From: Acephala macrosclerotiorum
Taxonomy: Eukaryota; Ascomycota; Leotiomycetes; Helotiales; Mollisiaceae
DNA: 31,850 nucleotides
NCBI GenBank assembly: GCA_014904845.1
Contig: MU119356.1
Location: 1 to 31,850 of the forward strand
Direction of reading: 5' to 3'
Positions within the stretch are counted from its first letter, which is position 1, and every line of letters begins with the position of its first letter. This document shows positions 23,933 to 31,850 of this stretch, piece after piece. The translations under genes were made by a program, and so were the position numbers. A model generated the notes under the pieces. The model saw only the letters and a list, made by a program, of their open reading frames with translations. It made no database searches and had not been told where the DNA came from.

Positions 23933-25436
23933 TCACTTCGGTCCCTGCAAATTTCCCAAGAAAGTCACTAGAACAGCACAATAAGTCGCCGTTCCAATAA
24001 AGATCTCCTTATCCCCAGCGTCTGTGAGCAAAGAAATCACAACAGAGAAAATAAAATCGAAAGCTAGAACCACAACCGTCATCCAAGGCCTACTCATCGA
24101 CGTCAAGAAAAAGAGAATAACAGGAATAAATAGAATAATTACTGCGGAGAAGACGGCCATGAGTCGCGCAAGCATGTTGATGCGGGCTTTGCAATAGAAC
24201 TTTACGGCTGAGTCGCGGCTTTGCTGCAGCTGTTTGCTGGTTTGGAATAATTTCTGTTGCGGATAGAGAGTCAGTGTCAATTGACATGATGTTCGAGTGA
24301 TGTGCAGGGGCTGAAGGACTGGGGAATTGAAGAGCAGCGGAGGGTCATACCTTGAAGCATGAATTTGGCCATCCATCAAGGTGGCTGAGAATGAAACTTT
24401 CGAAGCGGTTTCGTCGAGGAGGAACGAGAGAAACGAAGTCGTCGGGATGAAAAATCCAACCATCTTCACTAGGATCTAGAGGCTGGTTGGCCCAAATCCA
24501 TTTGAAAACGCTATCGTGGTCTCTTGCTGGTGTATGACTGAAGGACTTAATGTATCCGAACTTTTCGAGAAGGGTGGCTAGACATGATTACCAGTGAGCT
24601 TGTGTTCTGATTTTGGCAGATAAGAAAAGGGAGTGAAACATACCATATGATAACAGCTCTTTCTCCATCTTATGTTCTAAATCCCTCTTCGAGGTATCGA
24701 GTCCTTCTTTGTGGTATCTGTTCTTCAATCGCCAATTCGTGTCCTCACCACCGGCTTCATCTCTTTTGTCCAACTCCTTTAGCTCCGTCTCCATCTCCGT
24801 AATATTGCTCATATGAATAGCGAGCAATCTAGCATAGCAAACTCCAAACTTTCTGTAAATGCCGAAGGAATCGCTACTCTCCATGAACGCCGCCAGCCTT
24901 GGCCAGCCTTCTGAGTAGTCTCCATCTGTGGGCGCGTCAGTACAACAACATCCAAATATTTCAATAATATATCTTACAACGTTCATAATAAAACTGATCA
25001 TAGCCAGGCTTGTACGCATCTCGTGGATCTGCTGTTGAGCTGCCTGGGCTAGAACGAAGAAAGGAAGGGCGTTGCACGCTGTTGATCCATCTCGAGATCC
25101 ATGTTTCAGACCGAGGCAGCAGCTCTAAAACTTGGGTTACCGAATGGCCTGCAGTGATGGGCTTTACTACTCACCTTGGTGTGGAAGTGGCCTTCCAGCT
25201 CTTTGCTGAGGGTCTAGCTCGTAAGAGTCTCCTGGTACGCCAGTAAGTGTGCTATCAGTACTTCGCAGAGAGTGAGGCAATGTAAGAATTCTCCTGGGTT
25301 CCAACGGTTGCCTAGCACCATGGACGTTGGACGAACCAGCTTGTAAGCCTTGTTCAGCCTGATTGTAAGGGTCAATGGAAGTCGCGTTTGAAGACGAATG
25401 ACTTCGCCTGAGATGTGGAACTAATCCGGGAGACAT
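23933..25436 (-). CDS. DUF6594-type fungal membrane protein, 5 exons, 412 aa
   Basis: Five exons join in phase to 1239 nt: 25436-25175, 25124-24978, 24925-24644, 24577-24351 and 24253-23933. All four introns (50, 52, 66 and 97 nt) have clear GT...AG ends; the second is textbook (GTAAGA, TACTGAC, CACAG). The N-terminal 130 residues are Ser/Pro/Arg-rich and probably disordered. Then come the DUF6594 landmarks: EGWPRLAAFM, RKFGVCYARLL, a charged helix (EMETELKELDKRDE), LEKFGYIKSF, WIFHPDDFVSL, and KLFQTSKQ...SRDSAVKFYCKARI. Three hydrophobic segments end the protein (about residues 336-357, 363-382 and 390-406), with EIFIGTATYCAVL in the last. The helical and coiled middle with C-terminal membrane spans is usual for this family, whose biochemical function is unknown to me. 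The start at 25436 is the first ATG after an in-frame TGA. The gene looks intact. Confidence 0.85.
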
Positions 25437-25734
25437 CACAAAGTTGCATCATTAAATGTATAGCGTAGTGGCAAAATCCAGCATATATGAGAACATCTAT
25501 GTGAAAGAGGCTTTTCCCAACCTTCATTGCATGATACAACCATGGTTCTTTCATTGCAGCATTTCCCAGGCGGATTCAGTGTTTGGGCTGGAGACCCCAA
25601 CAAGAATGAATTGCCCAACGCCCGACTTGAGTATTGAAAGAAAGCCACAGCATGCAGCTTATGTATCTCTGCAAAATAACGAAAAGAAGTCCGCGAAGGC
25701 TTCATGTGAGCTCCAGAGGGTGTTGAAATTATAT

Positions 25735-25744
25735 ATCACGTGAT
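25735..25744. promoter_or_regulatory. Palindromic E-box ATCACGTGAT
   Basis: A perfect 10-bp palindrome around CACGTG lies about 300 bp upstream of the DUF6594 start. CACGTG is the usual site of bHLH proteins (the Cbf1 and SREBP-like families in fungi). Binding is inferred. Confidence 0.4.
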
Positions 25745-25850
25745 AGTTGGCGTTGGCCACTTGGCGATGAGCTCGTGATAACTATTATACTTGAGCGGAG
25801 AGAGAGCGCAAGGCTGCGCACCTAGAACATGATCAGACTGATGAGATCCA

Positions 25851-25967
25851 TCCTGAAATCCATCCCGATTTTCATATGCGGAAGGCGCCCGTTCCGCGCC
25901 CGCCTCACTTCAATTGGTTCAGAAAAGCTCGCTTAGAAAGTAAAATCCTGAAAATCCATCCTAATTC
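25851..25967. repeat. Pair of diverged direct repeats
   Basis: TCCTGAAATCCATCCCGATTTT at 25851-25872 recurs as TCCTGAAAATCCATCCTAATTCT at 25946-25968. Each is followed by a C-rich tract with GCGCCC or CGCCC units. The spacing is 95 bp, which suggests a local duplication. Confidence 0.5.
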
Positions 25968-25970
25968 TCG

Positions 25971-25998
25971 CCCTTCGCCCGCGCCCTCGCCCGCTCCC
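25971..25998 (-). other. G-quadruplex motif (minus strand)
   Basis: Five CCC runs lie at 25971-25973, 25978-25980, 25984-25986, 25990-25992 and 25996-25998, with loops of 4, 3, 3 and 3 nt. The minus strand therefore reads as five GGG runs with very short loops, which meets the standard G3N1-7 rule with one spare run. It lies about 535 bp upstream of the DUF6594 start, on that gene's coding strand. Confidence 0.7.
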
Positions 25999-26244
25999 TT
26001 CGATGGCAAAAAAATAAGGTCGCCCAGCTTCAGAGCGGCCACACACCGTACTCGAGGCTGGGAAGTAAAGGTCTGCACAATTGGCTCGCTTCTGTGAAAG
26101 CAAGAAAGGGGGAAGCCTGTTTGTTGCAAGAAAGAACGAGGGTCTGAAACATACTCGATACTGAAAAGTCAATTCCTCCTGAGAACAAATCAGAGAGTCG
26201 AATTTCGAGTATGACCTTATACGGCGCACAGAGCCGCAGCCTAA

Positions 26245-26267
26245 TCACGTGAGATATTAATATCTCA
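26245..26267. promoter_or_regulatory. Overlapping TCACGTGA and 18-bp perfect palindrome
   Basis: TCACGTGA at 26245-26252 overlaps TGAGATATTAATATCTCA at 26250-26267, which is a perfect 18-bp palindrome. It could be a binding site for a dimeric regulator or a cruciform seed. There is no experimental basis in the sequence. Confidence 0.4.
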
Positions 26268-26448
26268 AGCCGGATTGCGTTTGCATGTACCCACCAAGAA
26301 AGAACGACCATGAGCCAGGAAAACCTCGCAGACGCTGGCAAGGCTGCTGCCTGAATAACGACAAGAACCATTTCAACTTGAAGGATACAATGGATACAAT
26401 ATGAAGGATTTCTCGAGGGACTTGACCCTTGGCTTGTCTAGCAGCTGA

Positions 26449-29343
26449 GTGATCAATCCCGACTCCTTCGCATCTTCAACACTGCCTCATTCCGGTATCA
26501 GAACCTCGTCCGAGCATGGCCCCGTGGAGCTCAAGAGCGAAGGAGATGACTGTTGGAGGACACAATATGAAGAAGCCTTTCAGGGCCTTGTTCCCCGGAT
26601 CACCCAGCGGCTGAGTGAACGATTCTGGGTCTTTCGCGCGTACAGCACTTCTAACATGCTGATTCCAACACATCATCAACGCATGGCCATGTCGAGCTTG
26701 AAGGAAAAGCAGATGGCTCGTCAACATGAAGGGGCACTTCCCCAAAACATCGCCGATTCTTTGGGCTGAATGAATGGGCTGGCGGTACAAATTTTGCAAA
26801 GAGGTGCGTACAAACCAGGCTCGGATTACGACCTTGGATATGAATGAAAAGCTAACAATCTCAGCCACTGGAAAGTACTGAACAGACGCGCACTTGTTTC
26901 AATCATACATATACTTCCGCGCGTTCTAGCAGCGGATCGGCCTAGTCTACGACTTCCGAGGCGGCTTCGCGGTAAAACTCCGCCGAGCAACACGAAACCA
27001 TTCATTACGCGTTCTCGCTGACTTCATGCGCACACACCCCATTCAGTCTACACATCTTTGCATGGTGGCGGATCTCGATGGCCATCATAAACACGACGAG
27101 GACCACGGACGGGGGCTCGTCAAAGGCTCCTCAACTGGAACATTGCTGGAGGAATGTTCGCATTCCTCCTAACGCCACGAAATGGAGCCAACTAGCAACA
27201 CCTTTCTGCTTCATTTGCAACCGCGGAATCAAAATTCGAGAAACGTCAGTCAACCGAATGCGGTCCTCATAGTTCAACGAAGACCTATCGGATTCGAAAT
27301 TCCGACAAACCTCTTTCCTTCCGAGAAGTTGTTGACCAACCTACCGTTACCTCAGGATCCCAGACTCTCTCCATGGCACAGGGTCTCATTTCCTTCTGGG
27401 AACAGCGGTCGCGGCGCAATCTTCTTCGCAGATCGTTCTCACCCCCATATGCTTCATCGCCTGCGGCAGTCATTTCTTCGACTCGGACTTTGACCTCTGC
27501 GACTAGAATCCGGATGCTGTTCGATAGCGATGGAAGACCCCCAGAAGTCGTGGAAATGCTAAAAGCTTGTTCAGAGGAAACGCCATGGTGAATCTGTCGC
27601 TTGCCCCGAAGTCCCAAGACAGATTCTACCTGGGCATGTCGACCGGCAATTGATTCTGGTGATTCGAGGGCAGCGAGAAGAATCGACACAACCGCACTTT
27701 CTCTGATTTCGGGTGGATTATGAGCTCAAATAATCCGAGCGAAGGCTGGTCTTTGCCTCCACACTTGCTCAGACAGCAGATAAACGCAACAACCTCGAAA
27801 ACGGACGACCGACCCAAGGAAATCGTCACTCCGAGGAGCCCCGTCGCCCTCAACAAACGGGTAGTATACCAGTGTCCCGCGCTCGTGGTCTCATTCACCC
27901 CTCCATCACGGGAATCCTGCGCCCCACCGCTCTCCGCTACTCGCATCGGCACATAACGGCTCCTTATTTCTGTTCTCAATAGCTCTTTCCGCACACCAGT
28001 AGAAAGCCGACGACTCAATCTGAACAATCGAGAAACGAGGGGATGCGAAAGAATTTAAAGGAAGAAGGGAGCCGGAGGGGTGAGGTGGTGGTTTGTCGAG
28101 ATGTGAGCGGGATGACCTCACAGCGGGGCTGTGTTCGAAGAAGGATCTAGCGGCTTGGCAAATACTCGAGCACGAGCCATACCTAAAATCATCCCACAAA
28201 ATACGACCACGCCAATTATCGCCAGGAACCAGGATTTTCAGATCGAATCGCGCGACCTTATCGATATCATCATATCGTTATCGACACGGTTGCTTCGTAC
28301 AACCTCGCACAGGGGCAAACAAATGCCAATCGCTCCAAGAGGATTTTACCAATTCAGGACTAAAAAGAGATATCCTGACCTGGTGCTTAATTGGACCAAT
28401 CGATTTGCCACCGGACGTTAACCCTGCAGTCGGTACTGCCACAGGTTCCATCCAAACGCACCTCGCCTGCAGCCTATAGCATCTGCAGCCTACATCATCT
28501 GCAGCATTGATTCTGCCTTACAACGACAATACCTCCCGAATAAACCAATCTTTTCAATTCTCCTGCAAATTCGGCAGCTTGGCACATGTCCCGGCCACTG
28601 TCACTGCCCCACGCTGTTGAATGTTTGGTCTGGGCGATTACTGGATGTCTCGACTCGGAGCAATGCGCAGTTGATGTTGCAAACCTCAATCGACGCTCCC
28701 AGCGTGCATTCCTTTTCAATTAAAATGCCACTATTTCGGATCTTGCGGGCGATGGGGGAGCTTTGGCTCCCGAGTTCCAGCGCTCTCCCGTGCGATATTT
28801 GGACACAGCGTTGTGAGCTATAAGTTCACAAGAAGCTAGCAAGGCGAGGCAGATTCTAGTTGCAGTTTAAAATACCGCGCTCGAGCATAATGACATTACC
28901 CGGGACCCGTTTTTATAAGACACGGGAGCGCCATTCTTTCAACGCGACCACTCGTTCGAAGAACACGCCGTGGAACCCCGCAGTATTATGTACCTGATTC
29001 CTGGATTGGTTGATGGTTGTAATTCTGGGACCATTCCGGTCCCATCAGAACCGCACGATGTGGATCTGATGTAACGGACGCCTTACTTGATTCATGGTTA
29101 GCTCATGGTCCGCCTGGAAAGCGATCATGACGGACCACATCTCCAACGTCCGCCCGACGCCAGCGATCGTTGACAGACGACTATCTGAAGCCATCGCGAG
29201 GACCGCAACGACCAGACGTCTATACCAATATCCAAACGACTTGCCAACTTCCAAAATACTTCTGCAAACATGTCAAGCGGCGGAGGAACTGTGTACGCCG
29301 GTTACGGAGATGCTGGGTCTAGGGGCTTCGCAGGTCCTGCGGT
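26449..29343. other. Gene-poor stretch with unrecognised ORFs and one intron-like signal
   Basis: ORFs of 60-134 codons occur on both strands (for example 26449-26769 +, 26476-26868 -, 27285-27689 -, 27626-28027 -, 28093-28479 +, 29094-29384 +). They overlap each other in several frames and carry no motif I know. One stretch looks like a spliceosomal intron on the plus strand: 26804-26864, 61 nt, with GTGCGT donor, GCTAAC branch and CTCAG acceptor. It follows a short peptide frame ending RFFGLNEWAGGTNFAK. That may mark a real but unidentified gene. A 72-codon ORF at 27373-27591 + has a good start context (CTCCATGGCA) but no support from motifs. Confidence 0.4.
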
Positions 29344-29613
29344 ATGGGCTTCAAATGTTCTGCGAGCTATGCTGCGGTTTCTGACTTCTGTGGCAGACTG
29401 GAGGGCGAACGAAAGGAGGTGAATACGGCCAATATGGAATTGTGGGAGGATTTCCTGCCCCTAAACCTGTATGAATGCTTCTGACTCCATTTTCGTATCC
29501 TTTCTGACTGGTCTTTCAGCGCGGAAGCAAATCACGACCACCAGTTAGCCACGAGGGCACTCAACAAGGAGGGCAAGGAAGGACTCAGTAGAGGAAGATA
29601 TTTGGGAGGATGA
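29344..29613 (+). CDS. Possible small spliced gene or 3' end of a larger one
   Basis: An intron at 29469-29519 (51 nt) has GTATGA donor, TTCTGAC branch and TTTCAG acceptor. It joins 29344-29468 to 29520-29613 in phase (219 nt, 72 aa from ATG at 29344). The second exon ends in TGA at 29611-29613. The predicted peptide is hydrophilic, with a Leu/Glu-rich middle (RLEGERKEVN, MELWEDFLPLNL) and an Ala/Asn/Gly-rich tail. I recognise no domain. The frame upstream meets a TAG at about 29319-29321, so this may be a complete small gene or the last two exons of a longer one reaching back into the 29094-29384 ORF. Confidence 0.35.
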
Positions 29614-30428
29614 CACAGCACCTACGGATTTTCTTCAGCCTCGGTCGATGTCATCGATTTGTCGCCATCTCTTCCACCACTAAGACGACCAAACATCCAC
29701 GCATAGACAAAATCACGAGCGAGCTTCATATGGGGTTTAGGATACATCTACTACAGCATATTCCTCTAGAAAGATTTCAGCTGGTGCATACCAATTGTAC
29801 GCGTAGACTGCGTAGAGACACACCGGCGTATCTAAAATTCAAATACCCCAAATTTTACAACTCCATAAATGCGCTCAAATGAAATGACGTGAGACCAGTG
29901 ATTCGCCAATGCAAATATACTCAAAACCATGATTCGATAATTAACTTGAAGCCTCAACGCCATGTTTCTAGCCTCGTGCCAACGCCATCATGGCTGCTGT
30001 CGCAGCACCAGGAAAGGTTAGTTCAGGGCGATTTTCAGGATACGTTCTCAGTTTTCCACACACCACCACTCAACAAACACTCAGCCTCGCGAATGAAGCT
30101 CAGTCATGCGTGGCGTCTTATAATCTCAGCCCTATGTATTTTATCCCGAAGTCCTTTCGCTCGACCAATCATGGATGCGCCACTCGCCCCTCCCCGGCCT
30201 GGAGCTGAGGCTTAAACGGGAATACCCCCTAGCCTTCCCCCTGCATGACGGGAGGGTATCCACAGAACTTAGCTTTGCCTTAGTCGGCTGGGGATTTGAT
30301 GGGTCGGTTCGCAGGGCTGCGCAAGCCTGATGATATGTAAAGGTAAGTCGAAAAGTCATTGTATCTTGGCACTTGGGTGTTCAAACTGACATCAAGCTTC
30401 AACAGAATAAACGAAAGTTTACCTACCC
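29614..30428. other. Intergenic flank of the copia element, no recognised gene
   Basis: Short ORFs (29610-29882 +, 29889-30215 +) have no motif. The last bases before the LTR (TACCC at 30424-30428) would be the left copy of a 5-bp target-site duplication, but the right copy lies outside the window. Confidence 0.4.
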
Positions 30429-30550
30429 TGTTAGACTTTCGAGTGGTTTTAGTGCTGAGTAAGCACTGCAATGGATATAATGTCCCCGCACCTAGCTAGA
30501 TCTTTAAAATCAGACCATCAAGTCCATCGAATATATCACTCAAATTGACA
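30429..30550 (+). repeat. Putative 5' LTR, 122 bp
   Basis: The segment begins TGTTAGAC and ends AATTGACA, so it has the TG...CA (TGT...ACA) ends of LTRs. It holds a TATA-like GGATATAATG at about 30473-30482. The 3' edge is firmly placed by the adjoining primer site. The 5' edge is chosen from the TGTTAGA start and cannot be checked without the 3' LTR. Confidence 0.6.
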
Positions 30551-30563
30551 GGTTATGAGCCCG
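30551..30563 (+). other. Primer binding site, half-tRNA-iMet type
   Basis: GGTTATGAGCCCG starts directly after the LTR. It is complementary to the anticodon-arm sequence of eukaryotic initiator tRNA-Met (CTCATAACC with the CAT anticodon). Copia-type elements are known to use such an internal fragment of tRNA-iMet as primer, so position and sequence agree. Confidence 0.7.
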
Positions 30564-30621
30564 GAAGGTGCTCATTGAAACCGTCGTATCTTTTTACCCT
30601 AAAATATCAACCCTATTCGCT

Positions 30622-31695
30622 ATGGCGACTCCAGCAGCTCCAACCGGTGCTACAGCACCTACCTCTACAGCATCTCACTACGTCTGCAAGTGGAGTAGGA
30701 TTGAAATCCTCACAGGGGATAACTATCCTCGATTCAAGAACTCCTGCCTAGTCGCTTTTGCTAGTATCCATGCCATAAAACTAGTTAATGGTAAAGAACC
30801 GAAACCGGCCTCTCCTACGTCAATTGATCGGATTACGGCCTGGGAAGAGAAGGCTGCTAAGGCCATTCAAATCATCTCAAACAGCGTAGACGACAGACTA
30901 CAAGACAAGATTTTTCCACTGATCTTTTCCGAAGATGTCAAAAGAATCTGGAACGAACTCAAGAAATACGATAAGACCGTTGATCTTGTCTAAGTGTCTA
31001 TTCAACGAACGAACTTTGGACAAGAGAAGTTCGAGACTTCTAAAGGAATCAGGGAATTCGCAGATCGTCTCGAGTCCTACAAACTTCAGCTCGCAACGAC
31101 CGAGAAACCAATCACCGATGATGAGATCCTAGATCGAATCATAGCAACTATCCCTGAGAACAGCAATTACGAGGGCACGAAATATCATATTCTCCGTTTG
31201 CCAAAGGTCGAGTGTACACTCGATAAAGCAATCACTATGCTACAAGTCTATGACAAGAGAGAGACCTCAGCAACTGCAAACTACACTCGTGGAGAAGGAT
31301 AATAGCGTGGTCGTAAGTAACCTCGTGGTGGCAGACAAGCTAGAAACAGGGGGCGAAGGACTAATCGCGGTAATCGCAATAATAACAATAATAGATACTG
31401 TAGAAAGAAGAGAAGTAATCGTGAAAGATTTGGATTATTAGTATCTCGTTTTGCAAGATCTAAAGATCGTCGAGACGATGATAGCGATAACGGGGAATCC
31501 GTTGATTATAATGAGCTTGATCCAAATCAATATAATTGGTGTATGCGCTATAAGCATCATGAGATTGAGTGTAGGACAAAACGGAGGAGTAGGAAGGCTG
31601 ACAGAAGACAAGATCAGAAGAACTCTGAGCAAGCAAAGACTGCAACAACTGAACCTACTACCAGAGCAAGTATGGTGACTGTAGGCAAGATATAA
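30622..31695 (+). pseudogene. Copia-type gag (UBN2-like), stop-interrupted
   Basis: ATG at 30622 opens a frame whose N-terminal part has the copia gag pattern: LTGDNYPRFKNSCLVAFAS followed by AW (about residues 30-75), IWNELKKYD, FGQEKFETSKGIREFADRLESY-type helix, and a tail rich in Arg, Gly and Asn. The frame is interrupted at 30991-30993 (TAA), 31300-31302 (TAA), 31303-31305 (TAG), 31318-31320 (TAA) and 31693-31695 (TAA), but stays in phase throughout, so no frameshift is needed. All the stops fit CAA/CAG changed to TAA/TAG. The expected CCHC zinc knuckle near 31529-31561 is damaged: WCMRYKHHEIEC has Tyr where the second Cys is expected and is too short. This copy cannot make a full Gag without readthrough. 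Confidence 0.78.
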
Positions 31696-31850
31696 TGGAG
31701 TCTCTTCTCTTTTGTTTACTTCATCGTATCCATGGCACTTTCACTAGTGATAATGGTGCTTACTCGACTGCTATTCAAGAATAAGACTGAGAGACATACC
31801 GAGCGTCTACATATGAGCTCTGTCTACTACTCTCGATGGATGAAAGCCTA

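Larger units (their letters stand above)
25437..26448. other. Intergenic, upstream region of the DUF6594 gene
   Basis: No gene is recognised here. The stretch holds two palindromic CACGTG sites, a pair of diverged direct repeats and a strong G-quadruplex motif, each listed separately. ORFs of up to 113 codons on both strands overlap these repeats and lack recognisable motifs. Confidence 0.5.
30429..31850 (+). mobile_element. Ty1/copia LTR retrotransposon, 5' part, degenerate
   Basis: The order is that of a 5' end of a copia element: short LTR, primer binding site directly after it, then gag running towards pol. Gag has the copia capsid signature, and stop codons break it at several points. 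The pol domains (protease, integrase, reverse transcriptase) and the 3' LTR are not in the window; after 31695 the frame becomes unclear. Confidence 0.8.

Noticed and set aside
24090..24287. 65-codon minus-strand ORF
   Set aside because: It lies across intron 4 and exon 5 of the DUF6594 gene in another frame.
1..31850. CRISPR array, bacterial operon or prophage
   Set aside because: No regularly spaced identical repeats with unique spacers, no ribosome-binding-site-led gene strings, and the genes have spliceosomal introns.
31696..31850. Protease or integrase part of pol
   Set aside because: I could not find the aspartic protease DSG motif or the integrase zinc motif in any frame of the remaining sequence.

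Overview
The window looks like nuclear DNA of a filamentous ascomycete (Pezizomycotina). The evidence is short spliceosomal introns (about 47-97 nt) with fungal donor, branch and acceptor signals, a Zn(II)2Cys6 regulator, a C2H2 regulator, a DUF6594-type membrane protein, a Ty1/copia element, and the hallmarks of repeat-induced point mutation (RIP). I cannot name the species.

Layout. (1) 1-16986 is an extremely AT-rich block with no credible gene. Most surviving cytosines sit in CpG, which is what saturated RIP looks like if it removes CpA, CpT and CpC but leaves most CpG. Diverged tandem repeats remain visible, and the strand on which non-CpG G or C survives changes near 11.85 kb. (2) 16987-20381 is a sharp change to normal base composition. 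It carries an ORF remnant, a decayed CsgA-type short-chain dehydrogenase (-) and a decayed Zn2Cys6 regulator (+), transcribed divergently from a shared upstream region. Both have in-frame TAA/TAG stops. (3) 21362-25436 holds two genes that look intact, both on the minus strand: a six-finger C2H2 protein (3 exons, 603 aa) and a DUF6594 membrane protein (5 exons, 412 aa). (4) 25437-30428 is gene-poor DNA with a G-quadruplex motif, palindromes containing CACGTG, and one or two possible small spliced genes that I do not recognise. (5) 30429-31850 is the 5' end of a Ty1/copia retrotransposon: a 122-bp LTR, a primer site matching a half-tRNA-iMet, and a gag reading frame broken by several TAA/TAG stops. 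It runs off the window.

How the parts relate. The most informative signal links the regions. The same mutational bias (CpA to TpA, CpG spared) that made the AT-rich block can account for nine in-frame stop codons in three separate loci: all are TAA or TAG and none is TGA. This fits RIP leaking from a repeat domain into single-copy neighbours, while the two genes further away stay open. Frameshifts in the Zn2Cys6 locus need another cause (drift or assembly error). I see no operon-like or biosynthetic cluster logic beyond the divergent SDR/regulator pair.
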